From: an uncultured Porphyromonadaceae bacterium | Lineage (GTDB): Bacteria; Bacteroidota; Bacteroidia; Bacteroidales; Muribaculaceae | DNA length: 64,000 nucleotides | NCBI GenBank assembly: GCA_900540205.1 | Contig: UQER01000008.1 | Location: 41,640-105,639 of the forward strand | Reading direction: 5' to 3' | Shown here: in pieces, positions 15,722 to 24,053 of the stretch | Position numbering within the stretch: position 1 is the stretch's first letter | Layout of the letters: each line of letters opens with the position of its first letter | Notes under the pieces: model-generated | What the model was told of the DNA's origin: nothing | What the model saw: the letters and a program-made list of their open reading frames with translations, nothing else | Database searches by the model: none | Translations under genes and position numbers: made by a program

Positions 15722-18346
15722 TTACTTGGAGAGGGCGGCGAGGGTGGTGCGGAGTGTGGCAAGCTTCGATTCGGCATCAGCCTGCTTGCGGCGCTCGCCT
15801 TCAATCACTGCTGCCGGAGCCTTGCTGACGAATTTTTCGTTCGACAGTTTCTTCATCACTGACTGCAGGAAGCCTTCATAATATTTGATATCCTTTTCAA
15901 TGCGGGCACGTTCGGCCTCCAGGTCCACACAGTTGCTCAGGGGCACATCGTATTCCTGCGTGCCTACCATGAACGAAGCGGCTGTGGCATCCTTGGGTGC
16001 GTCGGCCACGATCTCACTCAGATTGGCCATCTTCACCACAAGCGAGGCAAGCGCCCCGGCAGGAGCGGCGCCACCCACGACATTGAGCACCAGTGCCTCC
16101 TTGGGCGAAAGGTTTTTCTGCGCACGCACCGCACGCACACCGGTGATAATCTCCTTGGCGCATTCCATCGAAGCAAGTATCACTTCGTCGGCACCATCGG
16201 CACCGGGCATCGGGGCGTACATGATGGATTCGCCGTCGTTGCGCTCCTTGATGTTCTGCCAAAGTTCTTCGGTGATGAACGGCATGAACGGATGCAGCAG
16301 ACGCAGCAGGTCATCAAAGAACATCAGGGTTGCATCGTATGTGGCGCGGTCCATCGGGGTGCCGTAGGCCGGTTTCACCATTTCGAGATACCAGGACGAG
16401 AACTCATCCCAGAACAGGCGGTAAACCACCATCAGGGCTTCGGAGATGCGGAACTTGCCGAAGAGGTCGTTGATTTCAGCCACCGATGCTGCCAGACGGG
16501 CCTTGAACCATGCTACAGCTGCCTGCGACGACTGAGGCTGCTCAGTGTCGGCCACATCCCAGCCTTTCACCAGGCGGAATGCATTCCAGATCTTGTTGCA
16601 GAAATTGCGGCCCTGCTCGCAGAGCGAGTCGTCATACATGATGTCATGACCGGCGGGTGCGGCCAGCATTATCCCCATGCGGACACCGTCGGCGCCGAAT
16701 TTTGCTATGAGTTCCAGCGGGTCGGGCGAATTGCCGAGCGACTTCGACATCTTTCGGCCGAGTTTGTCGCGTACGATACCGGTGAAATAAACGTTGCTGA
16801 ACGGTTTGTCGCCGCAGAACTCATATCCGGCTATAATCATGCGCGACACCCAGAAGAAAATGATGTCTGGCGCGGTAACCAGATCGGATGTGGGATAATA
16901 ATATTTGAATTCCTTGTTGTCGGGTTCAAGAATCCCGTTGAACAGCGAGATAGGCCACAGCCACGACGAGAACCATGTGTCGAGGCAGTCGGAATCCTGC
17001 CGCAGGTCGTCGAGGGTCAGCGAGGCGTTGCCGCTCTTCTCTATGGCCTTCACAAGCGCCTCCTCCTTAGTTTCGGCCACAACGAAGCCGCCGCCGGGAA
17101 GGAAATATGCGGGGATGCGGTGACCCCACCAGAGCTGACGCGAGATGCACCAGTCCTTGATGTTGGTCATCCAGTGACGGTAAAGGTTCTTGAATTTGGC
17201 GGGTACATATTTGATATAATCTGTCTCTACGGCTTCAAGAGCGGGTTTGGCAAGGTCTTCCATCCTTACAAACCACTGCATCGACAGTTTCGGCTCGATA
17301 ACCGCGTCGGTACGTTCGGAATGTCCCACCTTGTTGACATAATCCTCCACCTTCTCCACGAGCCCTGCGGCTTCAAGGTCAACCATGATCTGCTTACGCA
17401 CATCAAAGCGGTCCATGCCCACATACATGCCACCCTGTTCGGAGATAGTGCCGTTGTCGTTGAATATGTCGATTGAAGGCAGACCGTATTTGTCGCCGAG
17501 CATGTAGTCGTTTACATCGTGGGCCGGAGTAACCTTGAGGCAGCCGGTACCGAAATCCATCTCCACATATTCGTCCATGATGATGGGGACGGCACGCCCT
17601 ACCAGAGGCACAATCACTTTCTTCCCTTTCAGCCATGTGTAGCGCTCATCGTTGGGATTGACGCATACGGCAGTGTCGCCGAGGATGGTCTCGGGACGTG
17701 TGGTGGCCACAACTATATATTTGTCATCCTCACCTTCCACCTTATAGCGGAGATGGTAAAGGTGGCTCTGCTCCTCCTTGTAGATAACCTCCTCGTCGGA
17801 AAGCGCAGTGAGAGCCTTGGGATCCCAGTTGACCATACGGACACCACGATAAATCAACCCCTTGTCGTAGAGATGGCAGAACACGCGGATCACACTTTTT
17901 GAGCGGATGTCGTCCATAGTGAAAGCGGTGCGTTCCCAGTCGCACGAAGCACCGAGTTTGCGCAACTGCTGCAGGATTATGCCGCCGTACTTATGGGTCC
18001 AGTCCCATGCATGCTCCAGAAATTCCTCACGGGTGAGGTCGGTCTTTTTGATGCCTTCTGCAGCAAGCTTGGCCACAACCTTCGCCTCGGTGGAAATTGC
18101 GGCATGGTCAGTGCCGGGCACCCACAGGGCGTTCTTGCCCATCATTCGGGCACGGCGGATAAGGATGTCCTGGATAGTATTGTTCAGCATATGCCCCATG
18201 TGGAGCACTCCTGTCACGTTTGGCGGCGGAATGACAATCGTGTAGGGTTCGCGTTTATCAGGCTCGGAATGAAACAGGTTGTGCTCCATCCAGTAGCCGT
18301 ACCATTTGTCCTCAACCTCAGCCGGGTTATATTTAGGTGCAAGCAT
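15722..18346 (-). CDS. valS: Valyl-tRNA synthetase
   Basis: Class I aminoacyl-tRNA synthetase charging tRNA-Val with editing. The 874-aa protein has the HIGH-type motif in PPPNVTGVLHMGHMLNNT near residue 50, the CP1 editing insertion (TTRPETILGDTAVCV; GTGCLKVTPAHDVNDY) and KMSKSLGNSP near 530. The anticodon-binding domain follows, with a C-terminal coiled-coil arm rich in Glu/Lys (DLEAERARIEKDIKYYEGF). I start at the ATG at 18346 (MLAPKYNPAEVE), the usual family start; the frame is open for 17 more codons. Confidence 0.97.
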   Translation of the reverse strand: MLAPKYNPAEVEDKWYGYWMEHNLFHSEPDKREPYTIVIPPPNVTGVLHMGHMLNNTIQDILIRRARMMGKNALWVPGTDHAAISTEAKVVAKLAAEGIKKTDLTREEFLEHAWDWTHKYGGIILQQLRKLGASCDWERTAFTMDDIRSKSVIRVFCHLYDKGLIYRGVRMVNWDPKALTALSDEEVIYKEEQSHLYHLRYKVEGEDDKYIVVATTRPETILGDTAVCVNPNDERYTWLKGKKVIVPLVGRAVPIIMDEYVEMDFGTGCLKVTPAHDVNDYMLGDKYGLPSIDIFNDNGTISEQGGMYVGMDRFDVRKQIMVDLEAAGLVEKVEDYVNKVGHSERTDAVIEPKLSMQWFVRMEDLAKPALEAVETDYIKYVPAKFKNLYRHWMTNIKDWCISRQLWWGHRIPAYFLPGGGFVVAETKEEALVKAIEKSGNASLTLDDLRQDSDCLDTWFSSWLWPISLFNGILEPDNKEFKYYYPTSDLVTAPDIIFFWVSRMIIAGYEFCGDKPFSNVYFTGIVRDKLGRKMSKSLGNSPDPLELIAKFGADGVRMGIMLAAPAGHDIMYDDSLCEQGRNFCNKIWNAFRLVKGWDVADTEQPQSSQAAVAWFKARLAASVAEINDLFGKFRISEALMVVYRLFWDEFSSWYLEMVKPAYGTPMDRATYDATLMFFDDLLRLLHPFMPFITEELWQNIKERNDGESIMYAPMPGADGADEVILASMECAKEIITGVRAVRAQKNLSPKEALVLNVVGGAAPAGALASLVVKMANLSEIVADAPKDATAASFMVGTQEYDVPLSNCVDLEAERARIEKDIKYYEGFLQSVMKKLSNEKFVSKAPAAVIEGERRKQADAESKLATLRTTLAALSK

Positions 18347-18396
18347 AATTGTCGGTTTGATTATGTTGTTAAGTGTCTGTATTCGATTTTGCGGCA

Positions 18397-18404
18397 CAAA
18401 ATTA
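18397..18404 (-). promoter_or_regulatory. -7 promoter box of valS
   Basis: The minus strand reads TAATTTTG, about 50 bp ahead of the valS ATG. Its complement lies only 24 bp from the oppositely oriented -7 box of the peptidase gene, so the two promoters diverge back-to-back. Confidence 0.5.
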
Positions 18405-18427
18405 CTGATTTTTCAGGGATTTTTCAC

Positions 18428-18435
18428 TAATTTTG
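18428..18435 (+). promoter_or_regulatory. -7 promoter box of the S9 peptidase gene
   Basis: TAATTTTG lies 69 bp before the ATG at 18504. The -33 region is T-rich without a clear TTTG. Confidence 0.45.
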
Positions 18436-18503
18436 CCACTATTAATAGTGACTATTGATTGTCGCGGATGCGGCAAGTACCAAAAACTATACCAAAACAC
18501 TTT

Positions 18504-20696
18504 ATGAACAGATTCATTATCCCGTTAGCAATGAGCGCCACCCTCGTTTCAGGTCTGAGCGGATGCTGCGGCGGCAACTGCAGCCTGATCGACAAGCCCG
18601 ACTTCAAGCCCACCGACGGCAAATTCACCGTCGAGGCTCTCGAGGCCCTCGGCCGTGTGTCGGACCCTCAGGTATCGCCCGACGGCACTAAAATTCTTTA
18701 TGGCGTCAGCTATGAGAGCGTTGAGCAGAACAAGAGCAACAACGAGCTCTTTGTAATGAACACCGACGGCACCGACGTGCAGCGGCTCACCCGCTCGGCC
18801 GACTCGGAAAACCAGGCCGTATGGATTGACGGCGGACGCCGCATAGCCTTCATTGCACCCAAGGACGGCAAGCCGCAGATGTGGGTGATGAATGCCGACG
18901 GAACCAACCGCCATGTGGTCACACGCATGGAAAACGGTGTGGCAGGCTTCGCCGTGTCGCCCGACGGCACCAAAGTGCTCCTTATCTCCACCGTAAAATA
19001 TGGCCGCACCGCGCAGGATGTATATCCCGACCTCCCCAAGGCCAATGCCCGCATCATCGACGACCTCATGTACAAACATTGGGATGAATGGGTCACCGAA
19101 GTTCCCCACCCCTTCATCGCCGATTTCACCGGCTACGGCATCAAAAACGTTGTCGACATCATGGACGGCGAGCCGTACGAATCGCCAATGAAACCATTGG
19201 GCGGCATCGAATCGTTCGCATGGAGCCCCGACAGCCGTTCGCTGGTGTATGTGTCGCGCAAGAAAACCGGCATGGAATATGCCGTATCCACCAACAGCGA
19301 CCTCTATCTCTACGACCTTGCATCGGCCACAACACGCAATCTCACCGAAGGGATGATGGGCTATGACACATATCCCCGTTTCTCGCCCGACGGCAGCCAG
19401 CTGGCATGGCTATCGATGGAACATGACGGCTACGAAAGCGACAAGAACCGCATCTTCGTGATGGACATGGCCTCCGGCACGAAAACCGACCTTACCGAAA
19501 ACTGGGATTATACCGCCGATGCCATTGCATGGAATCCCGACGGGAAATCGCTCTATTTCCTTGCCCCCTATCTTGGCGTGACTCCCATTTTCTCAGTCGA
19601 CGCCGCCACCAAGGAGGTGCGGATGGTGACCTCGGGTGCGGATGTTGCCGACTATGCGGCGCTCGCACCGGTCGACAACAAGACCATTGTCACCATGCGT
19701 CACTCCATGCTCTACCCCAACGAGATTTTCTCCGTCACCGACGGCAAAGCCGAGCGTCTGAGCAATGTCAACACCGAACTGCTGTCGCAGCTCACCGCCC
19801 CTTCAATCGAGAAGGTGATGGTGCCCACCACCGACGGCAAACTGATGACCACATGGGTGGTGCTTCCCCCGAATTTCGACCCCAACAAGAAATATCCCGC
19901 CATCCTCTACTGCCAGGGCGGCCCGCAGCAGGCTGTAAGCCAGTTCTGGAGCTACCGCTGGAACCTGCGTCTCATGGCATCGAACGGATATATCGTCATT
20001 GCGCCCAACCGCCGCGGCCTCCCCGGTTTCGGCACGGAATGGAACGCACAGATTTCAGGCGACTATCCCGGCCAGAACATGCGCGACTATCTGTCGGCTG
20101 TTGACTACATGAAGCAGCGTCCATACATCGACGGCGACCATATCGGCGCAGTGGGTGCAAGCTACGGAGGCTTCTCTGTCTACATGCTTGCCGGCATCCA
20201 CGAAAACCGCTTCGCTGCCCTCATAGCCCATGCAGGTATTTTCAACATCGAGGCCCAGTATCTTGAAACCGAAGAGATGTGGTTCGCCAACTGGGATATG
20301 GGCGGTGCATTCTGGGAAAAAGATAACGCAGTGGCCCAGCGCACATTTGCCAACTCCCCCCACAAATTCGTTGACCGCTGGAACACCCCTATCCTCGTGA
20401 CACACGGCGAGTTCGACTACCGCATCCTCTCCTCGCAGGGCGAAATGGCATTCAATGCAGCACGCCTGCGCGGTGTACCTGCCGAAATGGTTATTTTCCC
20501 CGACGAAAACCACTGGATTCTCAAGCCCCAGAACGCCATCCTGTGGCAGCGCGTGTTCTTCCGCTGGCTCGACCGCTGGCTGAAAGGCGAAACCAGCACT
20601 GACGCCACAGCCGCCGTTGCTCCTGCCGATGTGATTGCCGACGTTGAGGAATCCTCGGCCAATACAGAGGCTGAAGTTGAAGCTTCCGAACCCTGA
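18504..20696 (+). CDS. S9 family prolyl oligopeptidase, exported lipoprotein
   Basis: A serine exopeptidase of the DPP/acylaminoacyl-peptidase group, probably in the periplasm or outer membrane. The 730-aa protein starts MNRFIIPLAM with a lipobox LSGC. A beta-propeller with repeated SPDG/WSPDSRS (PD40) blades runs to about residue 420, followed by an alpha/beta-hydrolase domain. The triad is visible: Ser in GASYGGF (about 553), Asp in HGEFDYRI (about 636) and His in DENHWI (about 668). A Glu/Ala-rich tail of about 35 residues follows the catalytic domain. The ATG at 18504 is preferred because it begins the signal peptide; the frame opens earlier at 18459. Confidence 0.93.
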   Translation: MNRFIIPLAMSATLVSGLSGCCGGNCSLIDKPDFKPTDGKFTVEALEALGRVSDPQVSPDGTKILYGVSYESVEQNKSNNELFVMNTDGTDVQRLTRSADSENQAVWIDGGRRIAFIAPKDGKPQMWVMNADGTNRHVVTRMENGVAGFAVSPDGTKVLLISTVKYGRTAQDVYPDLPKANARIIDDLMYKHWDEWVTEVPHPFIADFTGYGIKNVVDIMDGEPYESPMKPLGGIESFAWSPDSRSLVYVSRKKTGMEYAVSTNSDLYLYDLASATTRNLTEGMMGYDTYPRFSPDGSQLAWLSMEHDGYESDKNRIFVMDMASGTKTDLTENWDYTADAIAWNPDGKSLYFLAPYLGVTPIFSVDAATKEVRMVTSGADVADYAALAPVDNKTIVTMRHSMLYPNEIFSVTDGKAERLSNVNTELLSQLTAPSIEKVMVPTTDGKLMTTWVVLPPNFDPNKKYPAILYCQGGPQQAVSQFWSYRWNLRLMASNGYIVIAPNRRGLPGFGTEWNAQISGDYPGQNMRDYLSAVDYMKQRPYIDGDHIGAVGASYGGFSVYMLAGIHENRFAALIAHAGIFNIEAQYLETEEMWFANWDMGGAFWEKDNAVAQRTFANSPHKFVDRWNTPILVTHGEFDYRILSSQGEMAFNAARLRGVPAEMVIFPDENHWILKPQNAILWQRVFFRWLDRWLKGETSTDATAAVAPADVIADVEESSANTEAEVEASEP

Positions 20697-20774
20697 TCCA
20701 ACCAACTATACAACTGAAATTGAGCCATCCATAGGACTCCGGTTTTCTACGGCTGACTTCTCATGATACCAGGT

Positions 20775-20808
20775 AAAGGCGATGCGACCGCGACGGCGCA
20801 TCGCCTTT
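20775..20808 (+). terminator. Terminator after the S9 peptidase gene
   Basis: A perfect 12-bp stem (AAAGGCGATGCG at 20775-20786 with its complement at 20797-20808) has a 10-nt loop and a short TTTATTA tail. The rest of 20697-20990 holds only the promoter of the next gene. Confidence 0.7.
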
Positions 20809-20913
20809 ATTACATGTATGATAGTTTTATTACTGTCACTACCTGCGGGCGGACGCACCCGACGTTTACGCCACATTTTATCCGCCGCGCGGCAACAAAA
20901 ACATGGCCCGGAG

Positions 20914-20945
20914 GCTTGTGGAACGATGGAAAAACATTAAATTTG
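20914..20945 (+). promoter_or_regulatory. Promoter of the LysE-family gene
   Basis: A CTTG -33-like element near 20915-20918, a 19-bp spacer and TAAATTTG at 20938-20945. The expected 5' UTR is about 40 nt. Confidence 0.55.
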
Positions 20946-20990
20946 CAATTCGCCCGCTCAGCGCGGCAACCTTTTTATCCAATCCGTTGA

Positions 20991-21635
20991 ATGGAGCATT
21001 TTCTGAACATCATGAGTTCCGGACTGCTCATAGGCGTGCTTATGTCGGCGCCTATGGGGCCCATCGGCATGCTCGTGATTCAGCGGACACTCAACAAGGG
21101 GCGGCGGCAAGCGTTTTTCACAGGTGTCGGCGCAGCACTGTCCGACCTCACCTACAGTCTGCTCACCGGGCTGGGGATGAGTTTCGTGACTGATTTCGTC
21201 ACATCGCGCCAGATGTTGCTGCAGATTGTGGGCAGCATCGTGCTCATAGGATTCGCGTTCTATCTGTTCAAGAAGAATCCCACGGCATCGCTAAAAAAAC
21301 CTGACGTCGGTGCGGAATCGTTCTGGAAAGATTTCGGTACGGGGTTCCTGTTCACTTTCGCCAACCCCCTGATAGTTTTCTTTATCATCGGCCTGTTCGC
21401 CCGCTTCAATTTCCTGCTCCCTGAATTTCAATACTACCATTACATCGCAGGCTACGGCGCCATCGTCGGCGGCGCGCTTCTGTGGTGGTGGGTCATAACT
21501 TACTTCGTAAACAAGGCGCGTTCGCACTTCAATGTGAGGTCGTTGTGGATTTTCAACCGCATTGTGGCCGGAATCCTGTTCATCATGGCACTTGTGGGGC
21601 TATACAAGGGGGTGGCAGGCTACATATCTCTATAG
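20991..21635 (+). CDS. LysE/RhtB family amino-acid exporter
   Basis: The 214-aa inner-membrane protein has about six hydrophobic segments. The family start GVLMSAPMGPIGMLVIQRTLNKGRRQ carries the PxGP motif typical of LysE-type exporters, followed by GVGAALSDLTYSLL and a central TFANPLIVFFII. The substrate cannot be inferred. It has its own promoter; a CBM9-like gene follows 63 bp downstream and may be co-transcribed. Confidence 0.88.
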   Translation: MEHFLNIMSSGLLIGVLMSAPMGPIGMLVIQRTLNKGRRQAFFTGVGAALSDLTYSLLTGLGMSFVTDFVTSRQMLLQIVGSIVLIGFAFYLFKKNPTASLKKPDVGAESFWKDFGTGFLFTFANPLIVFFIIGLFARFNFLLPEFQYYHYIAGYGAIVGGALLWWWVITYFVNKARSHFNVRSLWIFNRIVAGILFIMALVGLYKGVAGYISL

Positions 21636-21698
21636 CTCATAACTGCGGCAATCCGTAACGGATGCGTAGCCGCGCCAATAAAAACACATACCAGTCTT

Positions 21699-22355
21699 AT
21701 GAAACATCAACTCAACATACCGCTCATGCCTCAGCTCGACAATCTGTCGCTGCAGGAGGTGGCCAATGCCCTGGAGGACGGTGGAGCCCGATTCTCAGTC
21801 GAGTCGCTCAACTGGCCGTCGGAATTCCCCTACCGCCCCCTTACGGTGGTTACTGCCGCCCATACCGGCCGCTGCCTGTACCTTGACTTTCTGGTGCGGT
21901 GCAATTATCTGAGGGCGGTTAATTATACCGACAATTCACCCGTAAGTGAGGATTCGTGCGTGGAGTTCTACGTACAGCCACATCCGGATTCAGATCTATA
22001 TTTCACGTTTGAATTCAATTGCGTGGGAACCCTCAATTCCGCCCGCTGCACATCGGCCGGACAATGCACACCGCTGGATGCGGAAACTCTCGCCACAATC
22101 CGCCGGTACGCTTCGGTGGGCACACGGCCTTTTGAGGAAGTGGAGGGCTCGTTCATATGGAGCATTGTAGCCGCAATTCCGCTCGATATTCTCGGTATCA
22201 GTTACGAAGGCAAGCCGATGTCAATCAAAGGCAATTTCAACAAATGCGCGTCGGCCACATCGCAGCCTCACTATCTGAGCTGGGCGCCTATAAGCACTGA
22301 AAAACCTGACTTTCACCAGCCTCAATTCTTCGGTGATATTATTCTCGATGCCTGA
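21699..22355 (+). CDS. Carbohydrate-binding family 9-like (CBM9_2) protein
   Basis: The 218-aa protein has no signal peptide. The pattern NYTDNSPVSEDSCVEFYVQP, YFTFEFNCVGTLNSA and the C-terminal YLSWAPISTEKPDFHQPQFFG matches the DOMON/CBM9-like proteins common in Bacteroidetes. Function is not established, and the lack of a signal peptide argues against a role at the cell surface. It is followed 67 bp later by a glutamine synthetase gene. Confidence 0.7.
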   Translation: MKHQLNIPLMPQLDNLSLQEVANALEDGGARFSVESLNWPSEFPYRPLTVVTAAHTGRCLYLDFLVRCNYLRAVNYTDNSPVSEDSCVEFYVQPHPDSDLYFTFEFNCVGTLNSARCTSAGQCTPLDAETLATIRRYASVGTRPFEEVEGSFIWSIVAAIPLDILGISYEGKPMSIKGNFNKCASATSQPHYLSWAPISTEKPDFHQPQFFGDIILDA

Positions 22356-22422
22356 CAATCAGAATTTTGGACCCGTCAACCACAATAAGGACACAATCCA
22401 GTCTAATACCTATATTTAAAAC

Positions 22423-23928
22423 ATGAATACAATCGAATTGACCAAAAACAAAGTGGTGAAATTCCTTGGGAAAGACCCCAAGATGTTCACCCGCGCCGAC
22501 ATCATCGACTATGTGGTGAAGAACGACATTGAAATGATCAATTTCATGTATCCCGCAGCCGACGGACGCCTGAAAACACTCAACTTCATAATCAACGACC
22601 TCGACTATCTCAAGACCATCTTGACATCAGGCGAGCGAGTTGACGGTTCAAGCCTCTTCCCGGCTTTCATCGAGGCAGGCAACAGCGATCTCTATGTGGT
22701 GCCACGCTATTCCACCGCATTCCTCGACCCGTTTGCCGAAATTCCTACAGTAACCATGCTGTGCAGCTTTTTCGACAAGGACGGGAACCCCATGTCGGCA
22801 TCGCCGGAACAGACCCTGCGCAAGGCATGCGCCGAGTTCAGAAAGGCCACCGGCCTGGAATTCGAGGCGATGGGCGAACTTGAATATTATGTGATCTCGC
22901 CCGACAACGGGACGTTCCCTGCAACCGATCAGAGGGGGTATCATGAATCTGCTCCGTTCGCGAAATTCAACGATTTCCGCACCCGGTGCATGCATTACAT
23001 AGCCCAGACCGGAGGCCGCATAAAGTATGGACATTCCGAAGTGGGCAATTTCACCATCAACGGCATGGTCTATGAACAGAACGAGATAGAGTTCCTGCCA
23101 GTCAACGCCGAAGATGCCGCCGACCAGCTTATGCTTGCGAAATGGGTGATACGCAACCTGGCGCAGAAAATGGATTTCAATGTGACCTTCGCCCCGAAAA
23201 TCACCACCGGGAAAGCCGGTTCGGGACTGCACATCCACATGCGCCTCACCCGCAACGGACGCAACATGATGCTTGATGCCGACAAACGGCTGAGCGACGA
23301 TGCACGCCGCCTCATCGCCGGACTCATGACACTGGCCCCATCCATAACGGCATTCGGCAACACCAATCCTACAAGCTATTTCCGTCTGGTGCCCCATCAG
23401 GAAGCCCCCACCAACGTATGCTGGGGCGACCGCAACCGCTCGGTGCTGGTACGTGTGCCGCTTGGATGGACAGCCGACCGGGATATGAGTTCTCTTGCCA
23501 ATCCGCTCGAACAGCCGTCGGATGCCGATGCTTCGCAGAAACAGACAATCGAAATCCGTTCGGCCGACGGTTCGGCCGACATATACATGCTGCTGGCCTC
23601 GCTCGCCGTGGCGGCGCGTCGGGGATTCGAAATGCCTGATGCCCTCGATGTGGCGCAACGCACCTACGTTAATGTGAACATTCACGATGATGCCAACGCC
23701 GACCGTCTCGGTTCACTGGCACAGCTTCCTGCAAGCTGTGCTCAGAGCGCCGACTGCCTCCAGAGCGACAGGGAGCTTTATGAAGCCGCCAATGTGTTCC
23801 CCAAGGCAATGATCGACGGCGTTATCGCACGTCTGAAAGCGCACAACGACGCCGACCTGGCCGCACAGGCTCACCTCGACCCTACGCTGATGTCGCAGCT
23901 CGTGGCCGAATATTTCCATTGCGGATAA
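22423..23928 (+). CDS. glnA: Glutamine synthetase (beta-Grasp and catalytic domain)
   Basis: ATP-dependent ligation of ammonia to glutamate. The 501-aa protein has an N-terminal domain (MINFMYPAADGRLK), then the catalytic domain. Metal and substrate motifs include MGELEYYV, ITTGKAGSGLHIHMRL (metal-binding His), NPTSYFRLVPHQEAPTNVCWGDRNRS and the metal site EIRSADGSADIYM. The length is nearer the GSI class than the long GSIII enzymes of Bacteroides, so it may be a divergent paralogue acting on glutamate or an amine. A TATATTTA sequence 10 bp ahead of the ATG is only a partial -7 match. Confidence 0.85.
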   Translation: MNTIELTKNKVVKFLGKDPKMFTRADIIDYVVKNDIEMINFMYPAADGRLKTLNFIINDLDYLKTILTSGERVDGSSLFPAFIEAGNSDLYVVPRYSTAFLDPFAEIPTVTMLCSFFDKDGNPMSASPEQTLRKACAEFRKATGLEFEAMGELEYYVISPDNGTFPATDQRGYHESAPFAKFNDFRTRCMHYIAQTGGRIKYGHSEVGNFTINGMVYEQNEIEFLPVNAEDAADQLMLAKWVIRNLAQKMDFNVTFAPKITTGKAGSGLHIHMRLTRNGRNMMLDADKRLSDDARRLIAGLMTLAPSITAFGNTNPTSYFRLVPHQEAPTNVCWGDRNRSVLVRVPLGWTADRDMSSLANPLEQPSDADASQKQTIEIRSADGSADIYMLLASLAVAARRGFEMPDALDVAQRTYVNVNIHDDANADRLGSLAQLPASCAQSADCLQSDRELYEAANVFPKAMIDGVIARLKAHNDADLAAQAHLDPTLMSQLVAEYFHCG

Positions 23929-23987
23929 TTTTGGCCTACAACCCACACCTCATTCTCCCCTCCCTCTTTCCAACCTAACCATTTAAA

Positions 23988-24030
23988 CTTATAAGAATTA
24001 TCTGAGCTTATAAGAATTATCTGAACTTAT
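23988..24030. repeat. 19-bp tandem repeat upstream of mutL
   Basis: Two full copies of CTTATAAGAATTATCTGAR (23988-24006 and 24007-24025) and a 5-nt partial third copy lie 24-66 bp before the mutL start. Confidence 0.8.
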
Positions 24031-24053
24031 CAAAATTTGAACCACCACCGACA

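Noticed and set aside
16292..17476. Plus-strand open frame of nearly 400 codons inside valS
   Set aside because: Shadow of the synthetase editing and catalytic domains.
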